A DNA stretch of 64,000 bases from Sistotremastrum niveocremeum HHB9708. Its lineage: Eukaryota > Basidiomycota > Agaricomycetes > Sistotremastrales > Sistotremastraceae. Position numbers and translations under genes: made by a program. Positions 34,813 to 48,134 of this stretch are shown in pieces (positions within the stretch are counted from its first letter, which is position 1; every line of letters starts with the position of its first letter). The stretch is from contig KV419411.1 of assembly GCA_001630475.1 (NCBI GenBank), positions 270,337 through 334,336 on the forward strand. Direction: 5' to 3'. The notes under the pieces are model-generated. The model made no database searches and was not told the DNA's origin. It saw nothing but the letters and a program-made list of their open reading frames with translations.

Positions 34813-37800
34813 GGTCGCAGCTGGACTCAAGTGCTATCGGTGGGAAGAAACAGAGGGGGCAGCTATCAACCCATATATCGGCGAGATAATATAGTGAAGG
34901 ATGGGTAACTCGACCTGGCCTCATTCAGGAGAATCCCATGACCTGTAGTTTCTTGCTTCATTGATAAGCCTATAAACCGGCATTCATATTTTGAAAGACT
35001 CCTAGTCATTCATATTGCCGGCATGTCAACTTTGCCGATTCATCGGGTACGTTGCGCGGCGCCGTTTATCCTAATTTGCTGCTAGTGTCCCCGGAGGCCA
35101 CTGCCTCCCGAAATCTGGAAGATCCGACAGATTTGGGAAATCAGATACGTGTGGCGCAATGTGTGCCTGACTGATACCTTTAACTCAGCAACGTAGGCAG
35201 ACCTGAAGATTGAGCCACCTTCCTTAGGCGCGATCTCTGAATTTAGTAAACCGAGTCATTCTGAGGGCTTACGGCTCCGCGATCAGGGCCTGTGAAATCT
35301 AATGAGGGAAAACTAAGAGTGCGTCATAGCACCGTGCGTGGATATCAAGTTCAACACTCTCACAAGTGGTACGCCAACCAAAGGCTCCTAGTACCAACCT
35401 CTTCTCTTCGGAGTATTCTTCATACCGCCTTCTCGAGTGTATTGTTCTGAGAAGACAACCGCATGAAATCCTTGGGCTAATAGTCGAAATGAATGACGGC
35501 ATCTCACCTACAATAAGTTAGCAGGTAAAGCTACGCTCACTTTTCGCCCCGCAATACCGAGATCTCGTAAGACTCTCACGAGTTCACGAGCGCGGAAGCT
35601 ACCGTTATTGGTTTGGTGTATAATAGTGAGCTTGACTGTGTCGGTCCGTACTTCCGTCAAGTCGGATAAGGCGCCATAAATACCCCACTAGATCAGGGCT
35701 CGTCGTTCGAAGTGGTCAAAGGAAAAGCTAAAGAGTTTACTGATATCCCGACTAGCGGCCGGAATACACGCGTCCTTTAATGTATCTCACACTCTTATCG
35801 AAGAAGATGACGGCAATGAAATATGCCTAGTGCTGCTAGCCTCATCTGGGATCATCACTGACCAGAAGGGTTCAAAAAATCAATTCATGATTAATTTCAT
35901 CGACTTACACGCACCTGTGGCAAATTTAACAACTGGAAACGCAAGTTCAGAGTCTCGGAGGGTTATCTACTCAACTGAGTTATCAGCTGGGACATTCAGC
36001 ATGGTTCCCGGGTGGTACAAGCCTTGGGCATTGCCGAACACATAGAACTAAAAAAATCGGGAGGCAAACAGAACAGTATAATATTCCCCTGGAAGGCTAT
36101 TGATACCTGTGCTCATCGAACGAAGAAATACAGCGTCATGCTTTGGTACGAAGGTCGCCGATAAAATAGAACAAATATTGGTGTGGGAAGAACAGGAAGG
36201 TCGGAGTTGAAAACTCTCGTGCCAGAATTCCAACTCCGCGTCAGCTCAGTCCTCGAGGCCCTGATGAGCTCGGCTTTACTCGCACTGTTATTCAAGTCGA
36301 GATTCGAGAAGGTGATTGCGCCCTAGAGTCTCATCGTAAAATCCGAAGACTTGGCCGGTCTGTCTCTCTCGCCGCGTCATATTGGTCAAAACCCTGAAGA
36401 CCGAAGCTCTTCCGTCGCCGAGTCGAAAACAGAAATGCTCTCTTCTGGCTCCCGTCTGTGTCGACACTGTTGGGTCACTCAATTGTCACCGAGCCGATTA
36501 TGTTCTATTACTACGAAAACAACCTTTGCAGCCGTCGAACCTCGTTCACCAGTATGACAAACGTGCATGAAAATCTGCAGCTCATCGCTCGAAATAGCAT
36601 CTCATTTCCCACTTCTGGCACATCACCTTACGTATTGCATTGTCATCTGGCGTTTTATTTTCCAGTTACATCAGCTCTCGGGGTCGACGTTTGATACTTG
36701 AAGGGGGACCTCATTTGTTCTCGAAACCCTGGTCATTCTGTGGTCCCAAGGAACTCCCCCCTGTATTTGTTCCGGCAAATGTACGCTTCTTCGCTTTACT
36801 CAATCTACCAAAAGAATTTATTGCTTCTTACAGGTCTCTTAGATAAGCAAATTCCTGTCTAAATCCCACGGAAAGTTTCTTCATTATCGTGTCGGGGATA
36901 TCCTTAAAATCCCCACCTCTATCAGTCAAACACGCGTTTGCAGCACCCTCGAGGCGTGTGTCTTCGCTGCTATTCCTAATCTCTCAACATAGGATCTCTC
37001 CGGTCGGACTCAATCTGAGCAAAATCTACATACAAAGCGCACAATGAGGCGAACACGAGTGTTGTGCACTTATCTTTATTGCGACCGTTCTTCTCTAGTG
37101 CCAATCACCGTTACTAATTGAATGAGCACCTGAGGTTGTATCATCTCTTGCTGGCTGAATGTATTTAATTCATGAATTGGTTGCTCCATTGAACATTGGA
37201 GCCGCGTGTTGGGATGAGTCGGATTGCTGGCATCAGGCTATTTTGCCTGTTGCCCTTCCATGGTGCGGACTAAAACAGCCCTTTGACCTGCAGAGACCCG
37301 TCATTCTCCAGGTATCAACATACATAGGGTTCTACTTTCGTTTTGACCCAACAAACTGTAGCGGAAGTCCGTAACGCGCCGAGCTCGGCGATCAAAGCCG
37401 GGGTGTTCGAGATTCATCTGTGGCACGGACTTCTCATCTCGAAGAAGCTTATTCGATAGAAGTATTAGACAAGAATTCACGTAGTATAGAAAGAGAGACA
37501 CTGAATGCGGTAGGAAGGCCGGACACGAGTCGAAGCGTTACTACAATCAGCGGGTCTTAGAAAGTGGCTATGGTGGAAATGAAATAATATCGACAGATTA
37601 ATGAAAAAAGTTAATCTCGTTGAGTTGTTATCGGTGTGAGGGGATGGCCATGAGTTGGGGGTGAGGCAGTCACGGGAAGGACGGAGAAGTATGGGGTTCT
37701 AGAGGAACGACTAACGAACGATGGTAGCAAAGGAAAGAGGATGGAATATGAATGCATGTGGGGTGTGACGAGAATGAAATGAGAAACTGGAGAAGAAAAA

Positions 37801-38147
37801 TAGAGTGTGTGAAGGAAGGGTAAAGTCGTGACGAGAACATGACGTTCGTAACGCTGAGCGAAGGGAAAGCAAACTATCGACAATGCAATAGACAAAAAAA
37901 ATCGGAAAGAAGCGCATAGCGTGAAGAAAGGAAACAATGAATGGGCGTCAAGCTTGGGTGTGTAAGCTGGCACACACAAATTGAATAATACAAGTACCTC
38001 CATTATAGTAAGGCCCAGCGGAATAGATCCGAAGCTCCTTGTCAGATGCGAATGCGTAAAGAATGAGTGCATCGAGCACTAAATTGCCAGGAGCAGACAA
38101 TCGTGTCTCTCATATTTCAAAAGTAGCGGAGAGATGGGAAGGCGCTT
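34813..38147. other. Gene-poor stretch
   Basis: 3.3 kb without a convincing intact gene. Short F-box-like scraps are visible: PLPPEIWKI after a splice-like junction near 35080-35140 (plus), and a minus-strand frame at 35299-35502 with the RISCGCLLRTIHSRRRYEEY pattern seen in mushroom F-box proteins. I read these as decayed host genes, with low certainty. Confidence 0.4.
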
Positions 38148-39152
38148 CTACTGACGCCTCAGTGCAAGAATCCAAACGCCGGGCTTGCCAGGTTTAGGGT
38201 ACAAACCATCCCAGATGGTTTTATCGCAGAGAAAATCAACTCTGCGGAGACCTTGTCTCTTTTCCCACTCCTCAAGAGCATGGGATGAACGGCAGCGTCT
38301 AGCAAATGCCGCTTTGACCGCTTCCCGCGCGGGTGAAATAATGCGTTTCCATTCGTCTCCAGTAACGTTGAGAGAGAGAACGTTACGGACGGCATCGAGA
38401 ACGTCGTTGCAGGTGACGCCGTTGACGTTGGTTACTTTGATTGGCCAGGCGAAGTCGTCGCAGACGATATGAAGTACGCGTGTCGGCGGGGAAGTGGCAT
38501 GTTCCTTCAGAACATCGGGAGGAATTGTCGAGGAACGATCGGTGAAGCAGCGCATGTGGGTTTCAGGAAGAGACAGATCGCATTGAAGATATTTATGTCT
38601 CGCATTATATCCTAGAAGCCAATGAGCTTGAGACTCCGGCTCGGTAGTCGAAGAAGAAGCGGCTAAGAATATGTAAGCAACCAGTCACCGAGGAGTGCCG
38701 AAAGAACATACGAGAACGAACGGTGGCCTTCAAAATACTCTTCTTTAAATCTGAGCTCTTATCCCTGGACGACCGTAGATTAGACGTATCAGAAAACCAG
38801 CCATCTGGTACGAACGTCAATAGATGCAGAATATTATCCGGTACATTCACTCACTGGATTTAATATCGTGCTTGATATCATGCTTACGATGTTTAGATGA
38901 AGACCCCGCCATTTCAACATCTTTGGTCGATGTTACTCTGGATGAACGGTGGGGTTTCTTCACAGAAGTGGCTGGGGCGGGAAGAGGATGAAGGCCGACA
39001 GTTGGTGACTCCGGGGACGGAGTCGGGAGCATGAGGGTCCTGAGTTGAGGTGCATCAGGGAAAGGGGTCGTCCCTGTACGTGCCAATATTCCATAGGCGA
39101 TAGCAGACTCATATGACGGGGGAGGTGTCACTGCGGCTGATCTTGAAGACAT
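38148..39152 (-). CDS. DUF6699 protein
   Basis: Member of a family largely restricted to agaricomycetes, function unknown. It starts MSSRSAAVTPPPSYES, runs through a Pro/Ser-rich, then basic KHRKHDIKHDIKS region, and after two short introns (donor GTGAGTG, acceptor TACCAG; donor GTATGTT, acceptor TTCTTAG) enters the domain: AHWLLGYNARHKYLQCDLSL, then VLHIVCDDFAWPIKVTN, VTCNDVLDAVRNVLSLNVTGDEW and DGLYPKPGKPGVWILALRR. The HW..G / W.I.V / VT..DVL pattern is the DUF6699 signature. Frame is kept throughout; it looks intact. Confidence 0.78.
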
Positions 39153-40882
39153 AACGGCTCATCGACAGCGGGGGGATGAACAAGGCTGAGGATACGAGGA
39201 CAAGGAGAGCAACGCTCAAGAGCCGATTAGTATTGGCAAGACATGAAAAGGCCGCGTTGCAATGGGTGAATGAGAATGAAATGCTCGATCTTCAGTCAGA
39301 TGATTTGCGGCCGAAGGGGCGTGTCTAGAGCCCTTGCGCCTGAAGTTCAAAGTCACTCTTCCCAGAGCAGGTAGTTTCCCCCCTCACTAAGAGGTGCTGG
39401 ACGTCGCGGACAGAGCTGGGGTCAAGTCGCCCGCTCCCACCGAAACTTTATCAGACCCCGCTTACGCTACACCACTTGCAACGTGTTTTCTTGAAACTCC
39501 GCGTCTGGCAAGTAGCTCCATTGGAACGTCAGTCAAAGCTTTTAGCATAATAATATGCCCTTGAAATAAAAATCTGGCAGAAAATCTCACGAAAATAGGC
39601 AGCGTGAAGCACGAAACAGGTTGGCGTCGAACGATTGAAGGCGGCGCCTTCAAGCATCGTCAATGGCAACCATGGCTTACATAAGCTCCTCACCAAGGGC
39701 GGCAACTCCGTTCATCCGAACCTCCGACTTTTTTTTGGTTCATCCGTTCGGTGGTATTGGTGCTGCCAGCGAGCCACTGAGCTGAGCATCCTTCCTCTTT
39801 CTTGCGACATGCGTTGATGTTCACGACACAAATCTTACTTGGGAAAGACGACAAAGTCTGACCAACGTTCTTGTGAAAAAGGTCACGAAATAGGCTCTTG
39901 GCTTCCATGCAATCCTCCGAGATAGTCTCAAGGCGGCATTCCTGGATCATCTAACACAACTGCATCTGATCTTTGAGCCCGAGTACCCCGAATCTAATGC
40001 ATACCTTGGCATCGGGTTATCAATCTATGAAACGCAGTCGCGCTTTTAGAGGTACAATGTGGCTTGATTCAACATGCCACGAAGCTGGAAACTGCGCCGG
40101 AAAGTGTTTGCGTTGTTTATAAGATGTAAGACAGCTGACGTGAACCTCACATTTAATCTCTCAAACCTCATTAATAGTTCTCGTTTTTTGCGTAACAGGT
40201 GCCGCCAGGACGTCACGTGTCGACCTCCACGTTGGAACGGTCTTTCAAAGAGAACGTTTCTTCTTTTACCGCCCCAACTGGCGTTCTGAATGCATATGCA
40301 TTCTGTCCGTCCCGATTGCGTTCGGAGCCTGCGAAAGCCTTTGCAGAAATATCCATCGGTCCCTCCCCGACTTCGGTCCGCCATCAATACGCTCTCACGT
40401 CAAACGTCCAACGCACGTTCAGATAGGCAAAGCCAATGATAGGAGATATGATGGCCATCAAGCTTTCCTTCCGTACCTGATGTCAATTGAAGCGCCTCTG
40501 CTAGTCGGTTCCATTTTGTTCCTCGAGTCTTACGTTTAGCGAAAGCCGCCTAAGGATCCTCGCACGGCGCCCAATCACATTATCGCATGTCGCATCAAAA
40601 TGTCCCGTACCTTACGCTGACGCCGGTGCTATCCGAATGAACACTCTAAACTATTCAACCCTCCCCTTTGAGAACAAGACCTTCAGGAACGGGGTCAAAT
40701 CCCGCGAGTGTCGGTTCAGGTACGCGGCCCGTACCTGGAGGGCATTGGATGGAGCCGGTACCTAATCATTGCTGTGCTCTTGGTGGCTCAGAGGATATAA
40801 GACGTGCTTTTGTGCCGGTGGCGAGTTCAGTACGTCTGATCAGCTCGCCCAACAAGCCTGACCGTAGCACCTGCAATTGAAG
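39153..40882. other. Gene-poor stretch upstream of first mini-gene
   Basis: No recognisable coding sequence. The segment 40600-40880 has a weak family resemblance (ATGTCCC/GTACC near 40600 and a frame reading GTRPVPGG) but no consistent exon plan, so no gene is called. A GATATAAG box at about 40795 serves the next mini-gene. Confidence 0.4.
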
Positions 40883-41186
40883 ATGTCGAGGTGGGAAACG
40901 CTTCACGATCACTGCCGCATAGGGGTTATTGACCTCCTCTTTCCACGCAGACCTTACCCAACCAATCCATCGACTGATGCCACGCGAGGTCATGATCCTA
41001 AGGAAGCCAAGTACGTAAAACCGATTCCAGGCTTTTGTCGTATACTGAATGGATTGCCATTGTCTCCAAAGATACCAGCTGAGCCTCCAGGTTCATCGCG
41101 ATTCGGCTTCAGACCTACTTCCCAATAACAACTCATCGAAGGGCACATCGACGACGCAAAATAATACCAACGGCACCCGGAGATAA
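40883..41186 (+). CDS. Mini-gene 1, small intron-rich peptide gene (divergent member)
   Basis: Predicted exons 40883-40890 (ATGTCGAG), 40951-41010 and 41072-41186, both introns phase 2, 60 residues. It starts MSRPYPTNPSTDATRGHDP and ends in an Asn/Thr/Ser-rich tail (NNNSSKGTST...GTRR). TATA box GATATAAG about 85 bases upstream of the ATG. The last exon does not show the RGP motif in this frame; using a donor three codons later (TAC/GTAAAA) would give an alternative tail ending FGFRPTSQ. Included for its exon plan and location. Confidence 0.4.
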
Positions 41187-43185
41187 CTTATACACGCGCC
41201 ACCTGCTGTATTTCTAGAGAATGATTCCCCGCTCCGCTAAATATTCGCTGCTCAATATTTATTTTCGCAAACGTCACCAATATATGGCTTACTTGGTCTT
41301 GTTACCGCACGCAATTGGCAGATATGGAGGGCTGTTTGATTATCCAGCTCGGCCACCCTGACCGAAGGCTTCCGAATTCGACGAACGTTCTCAATTTCAG
41401 GAGGCTGAAATAAGGAACCAACTCCGCGGAACGGCATCTTCCCCCGACGTCCCCGCTTGCGAAGCCCCGAACCAGCACAGCCTTTAGGGACCGTCCTGAT
41501 CAGTTGGTGCACCCACTCCGAAGTTGAAAAGCAGTGTTGAGGCCGTCGCGTTTAATTCCTGAGTCAAAGTCCCCGGAATCTGTACCTCGATCTCTCTTCA
41601 GATCTCCCAGATTTTTATTCGCCGAAAAACGCTTAACTTCGAGGATCCCGGTCGCCTCCGTCGCATTCAAGTATTTTATCAAATTTGAACTCCTTTCTTG
41701 GGTTCAATTTTTTACCATGGGGCTCTGCATGCGAAACCGCGCTACAGTTTGATTACTCGATGAGAAGAGCGCAAGCTACTCCTTCAAGAACTCCGCAACT
41801 CAGTCACGGATAAGTTTCAGGGCGGTCTCTCGATTTGGCTTGGAGCTATTCTCATGTGGGAGAAAACTGACTAATTCCAATCAGTCGTTAATCAAATATG
41901 ACTGCAGGAGCAAGTCCGACCCTGGCGTCTGGCGCGGTCAATTTCTGAGTTACCGGGCGCTTTGCTAAGCGATATCTCCGACATGGCGTATTATCCGATT
42001 TCAGTCGAAACATCGTGAGTTACTCGACCGTGAATCAGGAAAAGATCTATAAGAGCATGGCTGAAATATTCGGGAGCCAAACTGAGAGTCCAAATTTTCA
42101 AGGCTACTCTTGTCGTAACGAGGTCCAGCGTTCACTGCGAGAAGCCGGGGCATGACTGCATATACGTACAAGGAGCGTGGACCAGCTGCCGGCTAGAAAG
42201 GCCACGCAATCACGGAAGTTTCGCATGTGCGCGCTAGGCCGAGATAGAAAGACGTCAGCGTACCATGATATGAATGCTGACGGCCGCTTTCTTCTCTGAT
42301 TGGGTAAATTCTGATACCTGGAATCGAATATCGCATGTGACACCTCTTTTATCCTAATTGACATTGCTACGTACGTCCCCTACTTTCTATGAGCATCCTT
42401 TACCAGCTGAGTTCTTCCATGGTGGAGAGGCCGGAAAAGTAACGGATAATTATTGACGAAAGAAGCTGCAGATCTGCACAGCTTCAAGGGCATCTACTGC
42501 ACAGCTTTCGATTCGTAAACTGCTATCTTCTCTATTTTGCACAGCTTTTGCACAGCTTTGAGTCGTTTCCACGGTTTCCATGATACCACGTGTGGCCGAG
42601 CCGCTTGTATGCGCCAGTCAGCTATTCCAACTTCTCCATTCACACCGCTCATAATTAGCCAAGGGTAAGGTAGTGCTACCCAGGTATCTTCAAGGAGCCA
42701 TGCTCCAATCGTGAATATTTTGTGGTGGCCTGTGATATTCGTTCAATCTTGAGAAGAGGCAATTCCGGAGGCCGATAAATGGCCCCTGCATCACAAGACT
42801 CTCAATCGGACCCCAGATCCGACCTATAATGTGGTCCGCACATTCTCAGAAGGGCAGTCCCGCTGCGAGCGGGTGCTGTGTCAAAGCCTACGAAAAGGAA
42901 AGAAGAGAGGGACGAAGCGCAGGCACAACGTCGATCGACATCATTATCTCATTTGTTCTCATGCCTGCCGCTTCCGCGTTCGTACATGCAGATTGTTTGC
43001 CTATATCGGAGGTACTCTCATCCTCGGGAGAATAATCTCCGGGCCACATTCGTTCTCTCCTATACGTTATCAGGTCGGATGCCGAGACCTTATCACCTCC
43101 CGCCCCGCTCCCGACTATAAAAGCACAGCCATCCGCCCGGAAGCTAGTCACATTCAGATCGCATTCCCGACTTGTCCCAATCGCT
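41187..43185. other. Gene-poor stretch
   Basis: About 2 kb without a supported gene. It ends with the promoter of mini-gene 2: CGACTATAAAAGCACAGCC at about 43113, about 70 bases before the ATG. Confidence 0.4.
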
Positions 43186-43427
43186 ATGTCGTGCGTCCCT
43201 CAGACATGTCACTGGAAAGATACCTAGCTCATCGTCATCTCAGACAGCCACAAGGAACTCCCTACACAACCGGCAACGGTGCTTCCGGACACTCTGAGTA
43301 TGTCATTTCTATTTCGTTGCCCTCGAATTTTATTTTGACACAATATTCCAGGGGTCCATTCCGTCCCAGAGGTCCCCCGCGCGGTCACGTCAACCAGCAA
43401 CCCCCTATCAAGCAGTCGAAGAAATAG
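43186..43427 (+). CDS. Mini-gene 2, PRGP-type small peptide
   Basis: Three exons: 43186-43190 (ATGTC), 43244-43297 and 43352-43427; both introns are about 53 bases, phase 2. The product is 44 residues: MSQPQGTPYTTGNGASGHSE, then GPFRPRGPPRGHVNQQ and a basic end QSKK. No signal peptide, no cysteine. Strong TATA box (CTATAAAAG) about 70 bases upstream. The RPRGPPRG core aligns with PVPRGPKKP of mini-genes 3 and 6. Confidence 0.6.
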
Positions 43428-45620
43428 TCGGCTGTCACGAATGGCTTAGAAACCACCGCTGTGTCGTCGCCATGCTATCTCTATTATTTATTCTCCTCGC
43501 ATTTCCCTGCGCACTTAGCAGATTTTCTGGTCCTCGCTGTATCTAGCATCTTGCAGATCGTTCACAATGTACATTATCATGCTCCGAACTCTTTCCTTTA
43601 CGATAGAGAATTCCCAAGTCTTTGAAATATCGAGAACTCCCTAAACTCGAATGGGAATAGTGTTGTATCGAAGAAGTTGAGCGTAGAAAGAGAAAATGGG
43701 TAAGCTTCGCCTCGAATTGCTGCTCCCTGTGCAGCCTTTTATCCACGAGCCTTACCGCATGGACCACATCTGAGTGCGGCGATATAGCGAACACCCTGTC
43801 GTTACATCAGGCACAGTGTTGACCTGGAATCGTTGCAATAATAATATTCTACAAATCCCCAGCATTCCGGAGCATGAGGCATCAGGGGAAGAAGACGTTT
43901 TGAAAAATGGTGGCGTGACTGATACAGACGGGATTTTCCAACGGAGGCCCTTTCTTCGGTCGTCAGAAGACAACATTCTTTCCTGACCACTATCAGGACC
44001 GTGTAAGAGGGCGCCATCCATGCATATGATCGCTCACTAGCTGGCCGCGAACACTCTGACCATAACCAAACCTTCAACACAGGAAAGGATGCGTCAATAT
44101 GTTTTTGATAGGAGAAGAAAACGGCGTGGCGGCGGAGAGCTCCCGAGAAAAAAGTCGCCAGGGTAAATGTATAGGTGCTTAGCATGCGGAGCGCTTCGCG
44201 TGCCCAGCATGGTTCTGGGATGACCACGGGCTGAACACGGAAGAGATATAGCTGTAGCGTGACCGGTTCCGGGACTCCTAAGCCATGCACGACCGTCAAG
44301 GGTCCAAGCGAAGGAAGAATCTGAGAAAAATTCTTCAGCTTTCGTCAGATCTCACGTTGGGACCACTGAAACTCAATAGGTAGATCCCAAACCGTTTGAC
44401 GTCTCATCTGCAGTTGAATCGCAAAGTCCTAGGTTACGTGAAAAAAGGGAAACCATCATCCTGGGGAAAAGATAAGAACGGAGACCTAAAATATCAGAGG
44501 GGCTGCTATTCAGTTGACTGATCGATCACTAGAGATGCACTGGTCAATATCTTCTTGTACGTCAACGCTCCAATACCGCTGAGCTCACGTTCGCTAGGAA
44601 GAAGTCCTATTTTCAGCATGATAGCCCATGCCGTTCCTGAAAGTCCCTATTATAAATTCAAGTGGATAAGTGGAAGAAGATAGGTTCAAAAGAGTTCAAT
44701 TCCCAGAGTGAAAGTAGCCTTCTGTTCGCTTGGACGTACAGGGGGCATCATATCGAGTCGTTGTTAGTCAAAATATCCGCCACTCAACAATATTTGCCTC
44801 GTTACCTCGTGAAACTCGGTAGATGTGACTTCTTTTGGAATAGTCGCATCAGAAAATGCAAAAATCGAGGTCGATCGTCGTCTGCATCTTTCTCACTATT
44901 GTGTTAGACTGAAACTTTCGGTACGGGACTGCACAGCTTTGAGCAAAGGGTCACAAATAGACGAGATAACTCGAGTCAACTGCATATTCCTTAGTCCGGC
45001 GACCCGGAGGGCTCCCAACTGGTACCTAGAATATTCAATCGACCGGTTGTCTATGCAGAAAATTCAATGAAACGTGTCAAAAGTAAGCTCGAAACTTTAC
45101 CATAGTCCAGGTTCAGCATCGCTGAGCGACTCATGCGCGCCAGGCCGTGCTGTCTTGACAAATCAAATGTCAGATATAGTCGACACGTAAATATCTCTTG
45201 CGCTTTGAGCTTAGCTTTGCGCTCCCGCTGAAGAAAACCGAGAAGCCACGTGCTCAAGATATGCCGTGTTTGTACATCCCAAATCAGACCAACGCTATGC
45301 CCTTTTTCGGAAATACACGCCAGAGAATCCGAGATCGGCAGACTTAACGGCATCTTAGCAGACCCGCCCATAAGTGATCGAAGTAATGAGACGGGCATCT
45401 GATGAGATTTCACAGAGTTATCGTAGGCTGTTTGGCCCCATTGTTCTCAGAGAGATCGCGGTCCGATTCTAAGACCGAGTTCAGACTCCGGCTTCTTGCT
45501 AATCTCATGCGCCTAGGGCTTCATATATAAACCGAGCCCCTAATCGAGGTGTCCTACGCTCCCAAGTCTCTCCACAACCACTGTCAGGCCAAAGCGTTCA
45601 CGACAACTACTGCACCGATC
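43428..45620. other. Gene-poor stretch
   Basis: A 165-codon minus-strand frame (43802-44299) and a 120-codon one (45051-45413, with GLIWDVQTRHILSTWLLG) could be remains of an F-box/propeller gene of mushroom type, but no domain is secure. TATA box TATATAAACC of mini-gene 3 at about 45524. Confidence 0.35.
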
Positions 45621-45838
45621 ATGAGGTTAGTTATGATTCAGTTGGCGCTTTTGATCTATTGATCGCCGTTTGTTGACAGTGGTAATGCTTCGTACGTACC
45701 TTGGTCTTCCCATGCGTACAACAATGAGAAGGTTCTGACCTGACGTTTAGAGATATACCGGTTCCCAGAGGTCCTAAGAAGCCGCTTGTTCATGTCGGGA
45801 CCCGTCCAGGTGGTGGTAAAGGGAAGGCCTTGTTTTGA
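45621..45838 (+). CDS. Mini-gene 3, PRGP-type small peptide with 12-base exon
   Basis: Exons 45621-45625 (ATGAG), 45680-45691 (12 bases) and 45751-45838; phase-2 introns with donors GTTAGT and GTACGT and acceptors GACAG and TTTAG. The product is 34 residues beginning MSGNASDIPVPRGPKKPLV and ending in a Gly/Lys-rich tail KGKALF. TATATAAACC lies about 95 bases upstream and the leader is pyrimidine-rich. It shares PVPRGPKKPLV exactly with mini-gene 6. No signal peptide. Confidence 0.68.
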
Positions 45839-46208
45839 AGGGTGGTTAAATTTATCCAGAAGGCGATCTTGACCATATCATGCCAATGTATCAATAGCCC
45901 CGTCTCATTCTTCTCGCAAAATCTTCATGTAAATTCGAAGTTTCGTAGCGGAGAAACTACCTCTTCTCAATTTTGGAACGTAGCGTTCCCCGGAAAGGGG
46001 TTACCAGCTGGCAGCCTGGGACAGACTGGAGAGAAGTTACCAATCCGGCACATATCATCATGCGCATATCGGCTCACTTGACGCTCATTCAGTGAAATGA
46101 ATGGATAAGAGCGAGACCTCAGGGAACTGTTTGAATTTGTATAAGATCAGCGCGTCCGCGACTTGGATAGAGCGAGTCTCACTCACCAAACTCTACGTCA
46201 CTACTGCT

Positions 46209-46464
46209 ATGTCCAGGTCAGCTCCTTCGAGGTATCCCAAGGCATCAGAAAACTCACTATTCCTCTCAACGATAGCCCTCCGAGCTCATCTCCACCTAGC
46301 CCGAGTTCCATTGTCGACGTCCAACGCGATGAGCCTTGGTATGATTATTTTATGAGTCCGATGCGTAAGCTGACCGGTGTTCCAGGATCATCGGGAAGTC
46401 GAGGGGCAAGAAGATAAACCAGACATTCCAGACTCCTCAACCTCGGCCAGATCCTAAAAAGTGA
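46209..46464 (+). CDS. Mini-gene 4, W-type small peptide
   Basis: Exons 46209-46216 (ATGTCCAG), 46276-46338 and 46386-46464; both introns phase 2. The product is 49 residues: MSSPPSSSPPSPSSIVDVQ, then DEPWIIGKSRGKKINQT, ending RPDPKK. The second splice falls inside the Trp codon (TG/G), exactly as in mini-gene 7 (PDRWVLTKTRGPP). No clear TATA box was found close upstream. Confidence 0.52.
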
Positions 46465-47911
46465 GATGATGGTTGATGACTGCCAGCTAACGCACGCCAG
46501 CTTCGCACTGCAGGCGTGTGAAAGCTTCTTACGTATAATAATATCGGCGTTCTGAGACGATTCATTGGATGTATTAGTATCACTCTGTATCATCACCCTG
46601 CATGAATTTTTCAGCGAATAATACACACTGCAATTTGTGATCAGTTTGATGTAGCTTGTGTATCATCTATGGAGACATCGTCTGCTCACCAGCTGGACGT
46701 TGGCGCCGGCGACTAATTTAGTAACCGCATCTTCGGTTATTTGGAGTGGTTCGATAGCACAGCATGGCTGTGCAGGAGCCTCGTATTGTTGGAACTTGCC
46801 CGAAACAGGTAAGGCGAGAGTCGCGCGAGGATGACCCGCCGGAGCTCGAAAAATAATGAGGATTTCGGTTCATGGACATCATTTGGGACGAAATTTGCAG
46901 GATTGTATACATAGTGTGTAGCAGTCCGCCTCACGGACTAGTAGACTGATTATTGGATGAGTGTGGGTGACTGCGAACGAATCTGTATAGTAGAGGATGC
47001 GTAGAAGCGGGGTTTGAAATGATATCTGATCCTGACGCCCATCATCGTCGTTCAGATGGGTTGGCCTGCATCCTCATTAGCAGGTCATCTTTGGGACTTG
47101 TCATCATAGGCAATGAATTGTGAATCACGGTTCATCTTCATTAGGTGTCATGTTTCACCTGCAAAGGGAATCATGACATGGGGCTCGGTATCGTCGAATA
47201 ACGTCGCGGTCTCAGTTTCAACGTCCAAACCCCTTTTTTCGGCATACTTCAACTGTTCTCTGAAGCACTTGCCAGATGTGAATCGGCTTGATAATGGACC
47301 GCCGGCTTGACCCCTAAATACCTGAAAGGCACACGTCCTGCCGTCCTGCTCGATGGGAACTAACGGGACGATCCGTATACCGTATACCCTCGTATTCTAT
47401 TCGCACCTTGTGTTCTTGCGCGGTATGGGGACCTTGGTACAATGCGGGAAAAGAATTCAATTTGGGCACGTTCCTAGCTTCCTATTTCCTACCTGGACTG
47501 CAACAATTACACACAATCTTTCGATCACACCGTCAGTTCCATCCCTTGCTGCTCGATTAAGACATAAGTGTGGCGTGTTACTGAATGAAATTTCCTGGTC
47601 GCAGTACCGACGGGCCGAGACCGATAGGAGCTCAAGCCGCGAGGCAGGCCTTCGACGTGTGGGGTTACGGCCAAATTTCAGATGAGAGGTTCTCCATGGA
47701 ACTGGGAAGATCGAGCTATTCAGCGTATAGACTGTTTCATCAATTCTTATCGGGAATTACATCGCTTTGACTTTGCGATCGCACTGCACCCTCATAAGAC
47801 GCTTCATTTCCTGGCATCTCTCCTCCTGCTTTCCGAACTCTGCTGTAGAGTCCTGCGTGTCTCTACGTGACATCTCGCCTGCCATCAACACTGCGATAGC
47901 TAGCCACGCTA

Positions 47912-48134
47912 ATGAGGTATGTCCTTCCGCACCACTAGAACGCTCGTCGACTGATATCTTGTCCGCAACCTATAGCGGTAACCCGTCTGTCAACCATTCA
48001 TTGTTTACCCACATTCGATCTAATCCGAACTGCTTATCAGAGAGAAACCCATCCCCAGAGGACAACCAAAGACTTCTGTGAAGCAAGGAGGTCAAGGAGG
48101 TCAAAAACCACCGAACAAACCTCCCAGAAAATGA
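47912..48134 (+). CDS. Mini-gene 5, PRGP-type small peptide with 9-base exon
   Basis: Exons 47912-47916 (ATGAG), 47976-47984 (9 bases: CGGTAACCC) and 48041-48134; phase-2 introns with donors GTATGT and GTCTGT. The product is 35 residues: MSGNPEKPIPRGQPKTSV, then a KQGGQGGQK tail ending KPPRK. The start MSGN matches mini-gene 3 and PIPRG matches PVPRG. A 9-base exon is close to the lower limit for splicing, so this model needs RNA support. Confidence 0.58.

Noticed and set aside
40600-40880. An additional mini-gene starting at ATGTCCC near 40600
   Set aside because: A GTRPVPGG frame is present, but the first donor would be phase 1, no TATA box precedes it, and the second exon has no matching donor.
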